The position numbers and the translations under genes were made by a program. Positions 24,102-32,475 of a DNA stretch of 64,000 nucleotides are shown here, one piece after another (within the stretch, counting starts at the first letter, position 1; every line of letters begins with the position of its first letter). Source of the DNA: CAMLJR01 sp964631955 (GTDB lineage: Bacteria; Pseudomonadota; Gammaproteobacteria; Pseudomonadales; CAMLJR01). The DNA is taken from NCBI GenBank assembly GCA_964631955.1, contig CAZWBA010000008.1, forward strand, positions 88,384 through 152,383, read 5' to 3'. The notes beneath the pieces are model-generated. The model did not search any database. It was not told where the DNA came from and was given only the letters and a program-made list of their open reading frames with translations.

Positions 24102-24836
24102 CTAACGTGTCAGTTCGTAGGCGCAAATAGTGACGGCCGATGCGAGGTTCAACGAATCGATCGCCGCCGCACCCGAAATTCCAAAAATGTTTTCCTCCAG
24201 CGACTTCAGCCCGCTTCGCGGCACACCGCGCGCTTCGTTGCCAAATACATAGCAGTCGAAATTTTTAAAATTGGCGCTCTGAATATTTGTGCCGTGCATA
24301 TCCAGGCACGCGATTTGCGAAAACCGTTCGGGCAGTGTTGCAAGCGGCACATCGATTTCCACGGGTACGTGAAAGATGGCGCCCATGCTCGCGCGCACGA
24401 CTTTATCGTTGTAAAGATCGACACTGTTCGGACTTAACAGGCAGCGAAAATTTCCGAACCATGCGAGTGTGCGCAAAACGGTACCGAGATTGCCGGGGTC
24501 CTGAATTTCATGCAGATAAATTGCGCGCGCACCGGTCTGGGCGGTCTGGAGCTGCGCGTGTGCGAGGTCCAGCATGGGCACCACCGCAACGATACCCTGC
24601 GGCGTTCTGGTGGCCGCAATCTGTGCGAGCTGGCGTTCGCCGATGACGCGGGTTTTCAGCGGGCTCTGCCAGTTCGAATACGCATCGGTGACATACAAAA
24701 GGCTTTCGCGCAGCCGCGGATTCGTGACGAGCGCCTTCTGCAATTCCAGTATCAGATGCTCGCCCTCCAGCAAAAAATGACCGAATTCATCGCGGTATTT
24801 TTTCTGGTGAAGTTTTTTGACGTCATCCCATTTCAT
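24102..24836 (-). CDS. TrmH/SpoU-family RNA 2'-O-methyltransferase
   Basis: A 244-aa SPOUT enzyme using S-adenosylmethionine. After an L30e-like substrate-binding part (1-100), the three family motifs are clear: EIQDPGNLGTVLRTLAWFG (motif 1 with catalytic Arg), YVFGNEARGVPRSG (motif 2) and SLNLASAVTICAYEL (motif 3, forming the knot). It resembles rRNA methyltransferases of the RlmB/TsnR class; the exact target cannot be read. It is followed by the CopD-like gene. Confidence 0.93.
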   Translation of the reverse strand: MKWDDVKKLHQKKYRDEFGHFLLEGEHLILELQKALVTNPRLRESLLYVTDAYSNWQSPLKTRVIGERQLAQIAATRTPQGIVAVVPMLDLAHAQLQTAQTGARAIYLHEIQDPGNLGTVLRTLAWFGNFRCLLSPNSVDLYNDKVVRASMGAIFHVPVEIDVPLATLPERFSQIACLDMHGTNIQSANFKNFDCYVFGNEARGVPRSGLKSLEENIFGISGAAAIDSLNLASAVTICAYELTR

Positions 24837-24870
24837 TTTTTTAACCCGACGGCTTTACGTTTGCGCTCGA

Positions 24871-26532
24871 TCACACCGATACGAATTCGGCCACAATATT
24901 TTTTGCAACCGCTTCTGCAATTTTTATCCCGTCGACACCTGCCGATAAAATCCCGCCCGCATAGCCAGCGCCCTCGCCTGCCGGATACAGACCCCGCGTA
25001 TTGAGGCTCTGCAGCGTTTCGTGATCGCGCGTGATACGCACGGGGGATGACGTGCGCGTTTCCACGCCTGTCAGCACCGCATCGTCTCGATCGAATCCGT
25101 GAAGCTGTCTGCCGAAGGCGGGCAATGCTTCGCGTATCGCCTCGATGGCATACGCAGGCAGTGCGCTGGCAAGATCGGTGAGATGGACGCCGGGCCTGTA
25201 CGAAGGCTCGACTTCGCCGAGAGCTTTCGAGGGCACGCCGCGAATAAAATCGCCGACCAGTTGCGCAGGCGCACAGTAATCGCTGCCGCCCAGCACGAAT
25301 GCGTGCGATTCGAGCTTCTCCTGCAATGCCACGCCGGCCAGCACATCGCCGGGAAAATCCTTTTCAGGATCGATGCCGACCACAATACCCGCGTTCGCAT
25401 TGCGTTCGTTGCGCGAATACTGACTCATGCCGTTGGTGACGACACGCTCCGGCTCCGATGTCGCCGCGACGACCGTACCGCCAGGGCACATGCAGAAACT
25501 ATAAACAGCGCGGCCCTTTCCGTGACCACGAGTGGCGTGATAAACCAGTTTGTAATCGGCCGCGCCGAGCTCGGAATGCCCGGCATATTTCCCGAGGCGC
25601 GCGCTGTCGATGAGAGACTGCGGATGCTCGATGCGAAAACCAATCGCAAACGGTTTCGCTTCGATATAGACACCGCGCTTTTGCAGCATGCGAAACGTGT
25701 CGCGCGAGCTATGACCGAGCGCGAGGACGACATGACGCGAATAAATCGTTTCGCCATTCGCCAGCACGACACCTTCGACCGCCCCCTTTTTCTTATCTGA
25801 GGGCTCGATCAATAAATCGGTGACGCGGCTATCAAAACGGACTTCGCCACCGAGCGCGATAATTTCCTCACGCATCGCAGCCACCACGCCAGTCAGACGA
25901 AACGTGCCGATATGCGGCTTGCTCACGTACAGAATTTCTTCAGGCGCGCCGGCACGCACGAATTCATGCATGACTTTACGTCCATAAAATTTCGGATCCT
26001 TGATCTGGCTGTAGAGCTTTCCATCCGAAAACAAACCCGCGCCACCCTCGCCGAATTGCACATTCGATTCGGATGTGAGGATTTTTTTCCGCCACAAATC
26101 CCATGTATCCCTGGTGCGCCGACGTACATCCCTGCCGCGCTCCAGCACAAGCGGCTGAAACCCCATCTGCGCCAGCACTAACGCCGCGAATAAGCCGCAC
26201 GGACCGAAACCGATGACGACGGGACGTGCGCGTTTGTCGTTCGCAAACCCGGAAGGCGCTTGCGCAACCGGATAATAATTCATGTCGGGTGCAGGTTTTA
26301 TGTGCGCATCGCCGGCGAATCGCCGCAACACCTCTGCCTCGCCGCGCACGTCGACATCGACGATATAGACGAACAGGATCGCGCTGTTTTTTCTGCGCGC
26401 GTCGTAACTGCGCTTGAACATATGAATCGCCAGCACATCATCGGCGCCAATTTGCAGGCGTCCGGCGATGGCAGCGCGCAAGGCGTCGGCGGGATGATCG
26501 AGTGGCAGGGCGAGTTCGGTGATGCGAATCAT
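24871..26532 (-). CDS. FAD-dependent oxidoreductase (COG2509-like dehydrogenase)
   Basis: A 553-aa protein. RPVVIGFGPCGLFAALVLAQ at about 100-119 is an FAD-binding Rossmann start, FGEGGAGLFSDGKLYSQIKD and CMCPGGTVVAATSEP are hallmarks of this long FAD-dehydrogenase family, and GEGAGYAGGILSAGVDGIK closes the FAD site. The N-terminal 90 residues form a separate small domain typical of the family. The start at 26532 has AGGA just upstream; a frame reaching 26658 has no support and would overlap rlmE. The substrate is unknown. Divergent from rlmE. Confidence 0.9.
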   Translation of the reverse strand: MIRITELALPLDHPADALRAAIAGRLQIGADDVLAIHMFKRSYDARRKNSAILFVYIVDVDVRGEAEVLRRFAGDAHIKPAPDMNYYPVAQAPSGFANDKRARPVVIGFGPCGLFAALVLAQMGFQPLVLERGRDVRRRTRDTWDLWRKKILTSESNVQFGEGGAGLFSDGKLYSQIKDPKFYGRKVMHEFVRAGAPEEILYVSKPHIGTFRLTGVVAAMREEIIALGGEVRFDSRVTDLLIEPSDKKKGAVEGVVLANGETIYSRHVVLALGHSSRDTFRMLQKRGVYIEAKPFAIGFRIEHPQSLIDSARLGKYAGHSELGAADYKLVYHATRGHGKGRAVYSFCMCPGGTVVAATSEPERVVTNGMSQYSRNERNANAGIVVGIDPEKDFPGDVLAGVALQEKLESHAFVLGGSDYCAPAQLVGDFIRGVPSKALGEVEPSYRPGVHLTDLASALPAYAIEAIREALPAFGRQLHGFDRDDAVLTGVETRTSSPVRITRDHETLQSLNTRGLYPAGEGAGYAGGILSAGVDGIKIAEAVAKNIVAEFVSV

Positions 26533-26644
26533 CGGAGATCCTGGCCGGTAGCCCCGGCAGAGGAATGAGCGGGTAGAATGGGCGCGAATTATACGTTGAG
26601 CCTTCCCTCTTTTCCAAAAGAGGGATCGAGGGGATTTCAGAAAG

Positions 26645-27268
26645 ATGGCACGATCCAAAAGCAGTCACCGCTGGATGCAGGAACACGTCAACGACCCCTA
26701 CGTCAAACAGGCGCAGAAAGACGGTTACCGCTCGCGCGCTGCGTACAAACTCATCGAGCTGAACGAAAAGGACAAGCTGATTCGCCCCGGCATGCTGATC
26801 ATGGATCTGGGCTCGACGCCCGGCGGCTGGTCCCAAATCGCGGGGCGTCTCGTCGGCGATCATGGTCGCGTTATCGCCACCGACATTCTGCCGATGGATG
26901 CGCTCGAAAATGTCGATTTCATTCAGGGTGATTTCACCGAACAAATCGTGTTCGATCAATTGCTCACGCTGCTGGGCGAACGCAAACCCGATCTAATCAT
27001 TTCGGATATGGCGCCGAATCTGAGCGGAATCGATTCGGCCGATCAGGCGTCGTCGATTTATCTGCTCGAACTCGCGCTCGATATGGCGCGGCGCGTATTG
27101 AAACCCAAAGGCAATTTCGTGGCGAAGGTTTTTCAGGGTGAAGGCTCGGACGATTTTCTGAAAGAATTGCGCACATCGTTCGAGAAAGTCGTGGTTCGCA
27201 AACCCGCGGCGTCGCGTTCGCGTTCTCGTGAAGTCTATGTCGTCGCAAAAAATTTTAATGGACCCTAG
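26645..27268 (+). CDS. rlmE: 23S rRNA 2'-O-methyltransferase RlmE (FtsJ/RrmJ)
   Basis: RlmE methylates U2552 in the A loop of 23S rRNA and is heat-inducible in E. coli. The 207-aa protein has the SAM-binding DLGSTPGGWSQIA and the catalytic K-D-K-E set: Lys in SRAAYKLIEL, Asp in ISDMAPNLSG, Lys in FVAKVFQG and Glu in SREVYVVA. The N-terminal SSHRWMQEHVNDPYVKQAQ is the RNA-binding start seen throughout the family. Here ftsH does not follow; the gene stands alone and converges on ackA. Confidence 0.98.
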   Translation: MARSKSSHRWMQEHVNDPYVKQAQKDGYRSRAAYKLIELNEKDKLIRPGMLIMDLGSTPGGWSQIAGRLVGDHGRVIATDILPMDALENVDFIQGDFTEQIVFDQLLTLLGERKPDLIISDMAPNLSGIDSADQASSIYLLELALDMARRVLKPKGNFVAKVFQGEGSDDFLKELRTSFEKVVVRKPAASRSRSREVYVVAKNFNGP

Positions 27269-27312
27269 AGAAATACCTTTTCCATTTAAATTTTTCGCAC
27301 CTGGTTCGCCCT

Positions 27313-28500
27313 TTAAAGCTTCAGCACTTCGCGTGTGTGACGCGCAATCATCAGCTCCTCGTTGGTCGGAATGACCCACACCGAAATACCTGCTCCAGAG
27401 GCGGAAATACAGGGAGCGTTTGCCCGATTCGCCGCTTCATCCACCGTAATGCCGAGCCATGCCAGACGGGCGCCGATCAGCGAGCGAATTTCCGCCGATC
27501 GCTCACCGATACCCGCGGTAAATACCAGCGCATCGATGCCACCCAGCGTCGCCGTTAGAGAGGCAATTTCGCGCGCCACATGAAACACGAAATATTCGAC
27601 GGCGAGTCTGGCTCGGGACTCGTGCGATTCCAGCAGATCGCGCATGTCGGATGAAATGCCGGAAATGCCGAGCAGGCCGGACTTCTTGTAAAACAGCGAT
27701 TCCAGATCGTCGACACTCATATTGCGTTCGCGCAACAGATAGAGAATGACACCGGGGTCGAGCTGGCCGCAGCGTGTGCCCATCGGCAAACCGTCGAGCG
27801 CGCTGAAACCCATCGTCGAATCGATGCTGCGCCCCACGTTCAACGCGCACAAACTGGCGCCGCTGCCGAGATGTGCGACGATAACGCGACGCTGCGCGAT
27901 AGCGGGCGCAATGCTGCGCAGTGCATGCGCGATATATTCGTAGGAGAGGCCGTGAAAACCATAGCGCCTCACACCCGCCTCGTATAACTCGTAGGGCAGC
28001 GCGAATAATTCGGTCACGACATCGTGTTCCTGATGAAATGCCGTATCGAAACATCCGACTTGTGGAACGCCCGGTAATGCCTTCGCCATGGCGCGCACGA
28101 CAGCGAGATTATGCGGTTGATGCAGCGGCGCCAGAGGATTAAATGTTTCGAGATAAGCGATTACTTCATCGTCCAGACACAGCGGCGCGCTGTATCGCGA
28201 ACCACCGTGCACGATGCGATGACCGACGGCGATAATTTCTGTCGTGCTGCTACGCTCTGCTATCGCCTTCGCCAACGATGCGGTCGCCGTCTGTGGAGAG
28301 CCCGCCTCGCTTGCACTCAGCGATCGCTCGTGGCGATCTTCCCCTTCCTGCACGATTAAACGCGAGCGGGCACTGCCGATCCCTTCAATTTGCCCGCGCA
28401 AATCCAGGACGAGTTCGCCGCTGTCGCTGATATTGAAAATACTGAACTTGAGACTTGATGAGCCTGCGTTAACGATCAACAACGCCCGACGATCACGCAT
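27313..28500 (-). CDS. ackA: Acetate kinase
   Basis: AckA interconverts acetyl phosphate and acetate with ATP. LLIVNAGSSSLKFSIF at the N-terminus, GHRIVHGGSRY, MGFSALDGLPMGTRCGQLDP and VFTAGIGERSAEIR are the signature segments of the acetokinase fold; the length of 395 aa is normal. No pta gene is adjacent. The MCP gene lies 93 bp upstream on the same strand. Confidence 0.98.
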   Translation of the reverse strand: MRDRRALLIVNAGSSSLKFSIFNISDSGELVLDLRGQIEGIGSARSRLIVQEGEDRHERSLSASEAGSPQTATASLAKAIAERSSTTEIIAVGHRIVHGGSRYSAPLCLDDEVIAYLETFNPLAPLHQPHNLAVVRAMAKALPGVPQVGCFDTAFHQEHDVVTELFALPYELYEAGVRRYGFHGLSYEYIAHALRSIAPAIAQRRVIVAHLGSGASLCALNVGRSIDSTMGFSALDGLPMGTRCGQLDPGVILYLLRERNMSVDDLESLFYKKSGLLGISGISSDMRDLLESHESRARLAVEYFVFHVAREIASLTATLGGIDALVFTAGIGERSAEIRSLIGARLAWLGITVDEAANRANAPCISASGAGISVWVIPTNEELMIARHTREVLKL

Positions 28501-28592
28501 GTCACTGCACCCCGGCCATTTCGCATGTGCTGCCTATGCTACATGACCGGGAAATATTATCGGGTACATGATTTAACACACGCAGAAAAATC

Positions 28593-30752
28593 CTATGCGG
28601 AGAATTTACTCACCGCCTTCTGCAAATCGATCGACAACTGCTGCAAACCCTGCGCAGCGCCCGCCGCATCACTTACCTGCCTGCTATTACGCTGTGCCGA
28701 TTCGGTGATGCGTGCGATCTGCCCGGCAATCTGTTCGCCCGTCTGCATTTGTTCGCGCGCGGCCACGACGATACCGCTGACCATGCGCACCGTTTCATCG
28801 GCACCGCTATTGATTTGATCGAGCGATTGTCCAGCGCGCGCCGCCAGTTCCGCGCTACGCTCGACTTGTGCGCGGCAGGTTTCCATTGTCGACACCGCAC
28901 GCGCAGTGTCTTCCTGAATCGTTGCGATCATCGAGGTAATGTCGTTAGCCGAACTCGATGTGCGTTGCGCCAGATTGCGCACCTCATCGGCAACCACGGA
29001 AAATCCGCGGCCCTGTTCGCCAGCACGCGCGGCCTCAATGGCCGCATTGAGCGCGAGCAGATTGGTTTGATCAGCGATGCTTTTAATCGCGTGCGTAATT
29101 TTATTGATTTCATCCGAACGGCGATCGAGCGTAATGATGAGCTCGGACAATTCGCTGATGGCCTCCGCACTTTTCTGCATCGCGTGCGTCGCTTCGCGCA
29201 CGACTTCGTTGCCTTCCTGCGAAAACGTACTCGCATTGCGTGCAATCGATTCGGTCGCACTCGCATGCTCGGCAACGCGATTGATACTTTCGGTCATTTG
29301 CGTAACGGCGTGCGCGCTCGACGATGCCGCGTCATTCTGCTCATAAGAGCCCTGCGCAACCTGCGACGACAATTGCGCGAGCGTCGATGATGAATGCATC
29401 ACGCGCTCCGCCACCGCGAGCACGCTGCTGACCGTGTCGTCGATCTTGTCGACGAAACTATTGATCCAGCGCCCGAGCTCACCACCTTCATCCTGCGCCA
29501 GCTGCGCCGCATCGATTCGCTGCCCGAGCGATTCGCCACACTCGGCAATACCGAGCAGCACCCGCGACATCGCGTCGGTACGCCGGCCAAGACTCCACGC
29601 TTCCACCGCGTTGAGCGCCATGGCGACCGTACCCGCCGCACCCATGCCGACGAGCCACCATACAGGCGTCATCAATGCCGTCGTCGCCTGTAAAATGCCG
29701 AGCGCCGCAGCGCTTCCCAGCGCAGTCCATAAAATATTTTTCAGGACGCGAAACAGCAGCGGACGGCGGCGATAAACCTCTTCGAGATCGGCCTCGCACA
29801 TCATGCCCCAGCGATCGGGCGAACCCGTTACCGTGAACGTAGTGCCCTTGCCGATCACCGGCACGTGACGATAATCGGGATAACCCGGATATTTCACGAA
29901 AATATTTTCACCGCAGCGAATCGTTTCGCGCACGCCTGGATGCAACTCCTGATTTGCCGGATCGGTAAAACGCAACTCGAGTTCGGTGTGTTGTTTGACG
30001 CGAACGATGCCGTATGCGGTGCGCACACCCTCGCGCAAATTGTCGCCGAGCGTGAATGAATCGTCCTCGAAACGCGAACGCGATAACGCAGTGCCTGCCG
30101 CGATATGCGAATCGAATTTTGATTCCACCATGAATAAATAATTGTCGCCGGAATCGCGATAGACGTGCCCGGCTTCGCGCTGAATAATGTCGCTGAGCAC
30201 ATCATTCGGCACACGCCCGCACAAACAGCCGACGGTGCGACCATCGCGCGCAATCGGCTGGTAAAACATCAATGTAATCGCATCGTGAAATTTCGACGTC
30301 GTCGGACCCAGTGCCCGTGTGAGTGAATCGCTGTAAGGACCGTGCAGAAAAGGCGCTTTCAATCCCGCCGCAACTGCACGTGCATCGAGATCGCGCTTGC
30401 CGACATGCGGCGCGTGCGTGGACGACAACACGGCGCCCTGCTCGTCGATAATGAACAGTTCGGAAAAATCCGGCGTACGCTGACGCCATTCAGCGAGCCG
30501 ATGCTCCTGTTGCGACAGCGAAGAAGACGCTGCCTGCTGCGCCAGAGCATTCAATATTCCCCACTGGCTGTTTACCCATAATTGAATATGGTTGCGCCGG
30601 CTGGTGGCGATGCCCTCGAAAATTTGTTCGACGATGGGATAAATGGACTGATTGATAAAGCAGGAACGACCCAGACGCAATTTGCCGTTTGCGCCAAACC
30701 AGGACAGCCAGTTGCGCTCTCTCTGTGATAACCGCATTGAATCACTCTTCAT
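28593..30752 (-). CDS. Methyl-accepting chemotaxis protein with unusual topology
   Basis: A 719-aa chemoreceptor. The first 330 residues form a Cache-like sensor (for example FSELFIIDEQGAVLSSTHAP and ITLMFYQPIARDGRTVGCLC) but show no membrane segment before them. Two adjacent hydrophobic segments follow (about 333-357 and 362-383), then a HAMP-like part and the signalling domain with the hairpin tip DQTNLLALNAAIEAARAGEQ and GRGFSVVADEVRNLAQRT. If only these two helices cross the membrane, both sensor and signalling domain are cytoplasmic. The start at 30752 follows GGGGAA; a frame to 30812 has no ribosome site. No che genes are nearby. Confidence 0.9.
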   Translation of the reverse strand: MKSDSMRLSQRERNWLSWFGANGKLRLGRSCFINQSIYPIVEQIFEGIATSRRNHIQLWVNSQWGILNALAQQAASSSLSQQEHRLAEWRQRTPDFSELFIIDEQGAVLSSTHAPHVGKRDLDARAVAAGLKAPFLHGPYSDSLTRALGPTTSKFHDAITLMFYQPIARDGRTVGCLCGRVPNDVLSDIIQREAGHVYRDSGDNYLFMVESKFDSHIAAGTALSRSRFEDDSFTLGDNLREGVRTAYGIVRVKQHTELELRFTDPANQELHPGVRETIRCGENIFVKYPGYPDYRHVPVIGKGTTFTVTGSPDRWGMMCEADLEEVYRRRPLLFRVLKNILWTALGSAAALGILQATTALMTPVWWLVGMGAAGTVAMALNAVEAWSLGRRTDAMSRVLLGIAECGESLGQRIDAAQLAQDEGGELGRWINSFVDKIDDTVSSVLAVAERVMHSSSTLAQLSSQVAQGSYEQNDAASSSAHAVTQMTESINRVAEHASATESIARNASTFSQEGNEVVREATHAMQKSAEAISELSELIITLDRRSDEINKITHAIKSIADQTNLLALNAAIEAARAGEQGRGFSVVADEVRNLAQRTSSSANDITSMIATIQEDTARAVSTMETCRAQVERSAELAARAGQSLDQINSGADETVRMVSGIVVAAREQMQTGEQIAGQIARITESAQRNSRQVSDAAGAAQGLQQLSIDLQKAVSKFSA

Positions 30753-31052
30753 TTTTATTCCCCGACAGCCGCCCGACGCGTAACTCATGCAAGCTGCGCA
30801 GATCAGGCACATTTATTATTCGACCGCACCAATCCCTGCGGTAAATCGCTGTAGACCAGCGGCGCCGTTGCCGCTCCGGAATAAAAAGAAAGGTCTCAAA
30901 CCCTGATCGACGAATTGCATCGCCATTGATGAATGCCATCGATCAGGCCAGCGACATTCTGGATCAGAAAAAAGAGTAGTTCAGAACGGGGGAAATAAAA
31001 GGCGCTGTGACGAGGTGTGGACAAGCGGCCTGCAGGCGTCATCGAAACTCGC

Positions 31053-31098
31053 CGTTTTCGGGATATTTACAAAGGCGTTTTCGGGATACCTACAAATA
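31053..31098. repeat. Two tandem copies of a 23-bp unit
   Basis: CGTTTTCGGGATATTTACAA (first 20 bases of copy 1, 31053-31075) is followed directly by a second copy (31076-31098) that differs in a few positions. It lies in the 495-bp gap between the MCP gene and the small secreted protein (30753-31247). Apart from this and the promoter at 31144, that gap shows no gene. Confidence 0.55.
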
Positions 31099-31143
31099 AG
31101 TGCCAGAGCCATTTCCGGGCAATTGGCAGCCCGGGGCGCCTTG

Positions 31144-31173
31144 TTGACACTGGGAAAATTTCACGTTTATGAT
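31144..31173 (+). promoter_or_regulatory. Near-consensus sigma-70 promoter
   Basis: TTGACA (31144-31149), an 18-nt spacer and TATGAT (31168-31173). Transcription would start near 31180, about 68 nt before the secreted-peptide gene and upstream of the TraT homologue. The -35 is perfect and the -10 differs in one base, so strong expression is expected. Confidence 0.7.
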
Positions 31174-31247
31174 CCGTCACCGCGTATGGATGTACATGAT
31201 GTCGCGGGTCATATCAAACAAATACATCACAGAACGGATTATTTACT

Positions 31248-31574
31248 ATGCGCGCCCCGCTTCGTTTTCTCGCATTGATTCTTCTATTTTCCCCATCCGT
31301 TGTTCTTGCCGATGCAAAATCCGATATGGCGGAAATGCAGAAGCAGCTGAACCAGGAAGTCATGGACAGCGAATTCGAGACCGAGGATGTCGCGAAAATC
31401 GACGGTTACATCAAGGATGCGATGAAGAAGGATCTGAAACCCAAAACCACTCCCCCACAAAACTGGCAACCCGGCTATACCTGTGACAGCTATTATCGTC
31501 GCTATTATCGCTACAACTATTACGGATATCGTGACTGCCTGTATCACTATCGCTATTACGGCCGTTACTGGTAA
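31248..31574 (+). CDS. Small secreted protein with a Tyr/Arg-rich tail
   Basis: The 108-aa precursor has a signal peptide (FLALILLFSPSVVLADA, cleavage near residue 22). A charged helical middle (KSDMAEMQKQLNQEVMDSEF) precedes a tail of about 33 residues made almost entirely of Tyr and Arg, with two Cys (CDSYYRRYYRYNYYGYRDC) and ending YYGRYW. Not a known family to me. The tail could bind polyanions such as LPS or DNA, or form an aggregate; the Cys pair could form a disulphide. It is preceded by a strong promoter and followed 59 bp later by the TraT homologue. Confidence 0.75.
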   Translation: MRAPLRFLALILLFSPSVVLADAKSDMAEMQKQLNQEVMDSEFETEDVAKIDGYIKDAMKKDLKPKTTPPQNWQPGYTCDSYYRRYYRYNYYGYRDCLYHYRYYGRYW

Positions 31575-31633
31575 GCCAGAATAATAAATACCTGCATTTC
31601 AAACCCATATACTCACATTTGAAGGAGCCCGTC

Positions 31634-32395
31634 ATGATGACAGCGATTCGTCCGTTAAAATTCGCAGCCATCCTCAGCCTCGTCGCATTACTGGGAGGCT
31701 GCGCCGCAAGCCAGGTCGCATTGTCGAAAAAAGATCTCGACGTCCAGTCGCGCACGTCGACAGCAATCTTTGTCGATCCGGTCGCCAAAGAAAAACGCAC
31801 CATCTATCTCGATATCAAAAGCGGCGTGATGGAGTTTGACCGGCGCGCATTCAAACAATTCGTGAAAGAACAATTCACTGAGCTCAACGATAACGGTTAT
31901 CAAATCATCGACGATCCCGATAAGGCCCAATTCCTCATGGTGGCTTACGTGTTGAATCTGGAAAAAGCCAGCCCGACAGCCGCAGAAGCCGCTCTCGGCC
32001 AGGGTTACATGGGAGGCGCAGTTGCCGCAGGTGCGGTCGCCGGCGGTCTGGGAAATTCATCGAACCCCTATCGCGGCGCAGTAGCCGGCGCAGTGATCGG
32101 TGGCGCAGCTGAATTCATCTCCAGCAGCCTGGTCAAGGACGTAACTTACATGCTGGTGTGCGACGTTCAGATTCAGGAGAAAGCCAAAGAGGGTGTCATC
32201 GTCCGTAAAGATACGAAAATCAACACGAAAGTATCCGATGCGGGCTCGAGTCAACAGCGGGTTTCCGAAGCAACCGATCGCAAGGAATATCGCACCCGTA
32301 TTGTCACCACGGCCAACAAGGCCAATCTGAAGCTCGAAGAAGCGCAGGAGCTGATGTTCAAGAAGACCGCGTATTCGATGTCGGGATTCTTTTAA
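31634..32395 (+). CDS. traT: TraT-family outer-membrane lipoprotein
   Basis: A 253-aa lipoprotein: the signal peptide ends in LLGGC, and the mature protein follows F-plasmid TraT along its length, with SKKDLDVQSRTS near the start, the glycine/alanine-rich YMGGAVAAGAVAGGLG and GAVAGAVIGGAAEFISS core, VKDVTYMLVCDVQIQEKAKE, and the end EYRTRIVTTANKANLKLEEA. TraT blocks conjugation and complement on plasmids; chromosomal copies have no known role. AAGGAG stands seven bases before the ATG at 31634. No transfer genes are present. Confidence 0.92.
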   Translation: MMTAIRPLKFAAILSLVALLGGCAASQVALSKKDLDVQSRTSTAIFVDPVAKEKRTIYLDIKSGVMEFDRRAFKQFVKEQFTELNDNGYQIIDDPDKAQFLMVAYVLNLEKASPTAAEAALGQGYMGGAVAAGAVAGGLGNSSNPYRGAVAGAVIGGAAEFISSSLVKDVTYMLVCDVQIQEKAKEGVIVRKDTKINTKVSDAGSSQQRVSEATDRKEYRTRIVTTANKANLKLEEAQELMFKKTAYSMSGFF

Positions 32396-32421
32396 TCGGT
32401 TAGAAAAGTCTTTCCGAAAAC

Positions 32422-32450
32422 AAAAAAGCCGGCAATTGCCGGCTTTTTTG
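32422..32450. terminator. Bidirectional terminator between traT homologue and lysS
   Basis: AAAAAAGCCGGCAATTGCCG and its complement form a perfect palindrome flanked by A and T runs, lying between two convergent genes. Confidence 0.95.
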
Positions 32451-32475
32451 TTTCAGCGATTTATTGCAGCGATGT

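Noticed and set aside
13321..31185. 17-mer TTTATGATCCGTCACCG shared by the end of the FecR-TPR-barrel gene (about 13322) and the promoter region at about 31166
   Set aside because: One copy is inside coding sequence and similarity does not extend beyond the match; treated as chance unless more copies are found.
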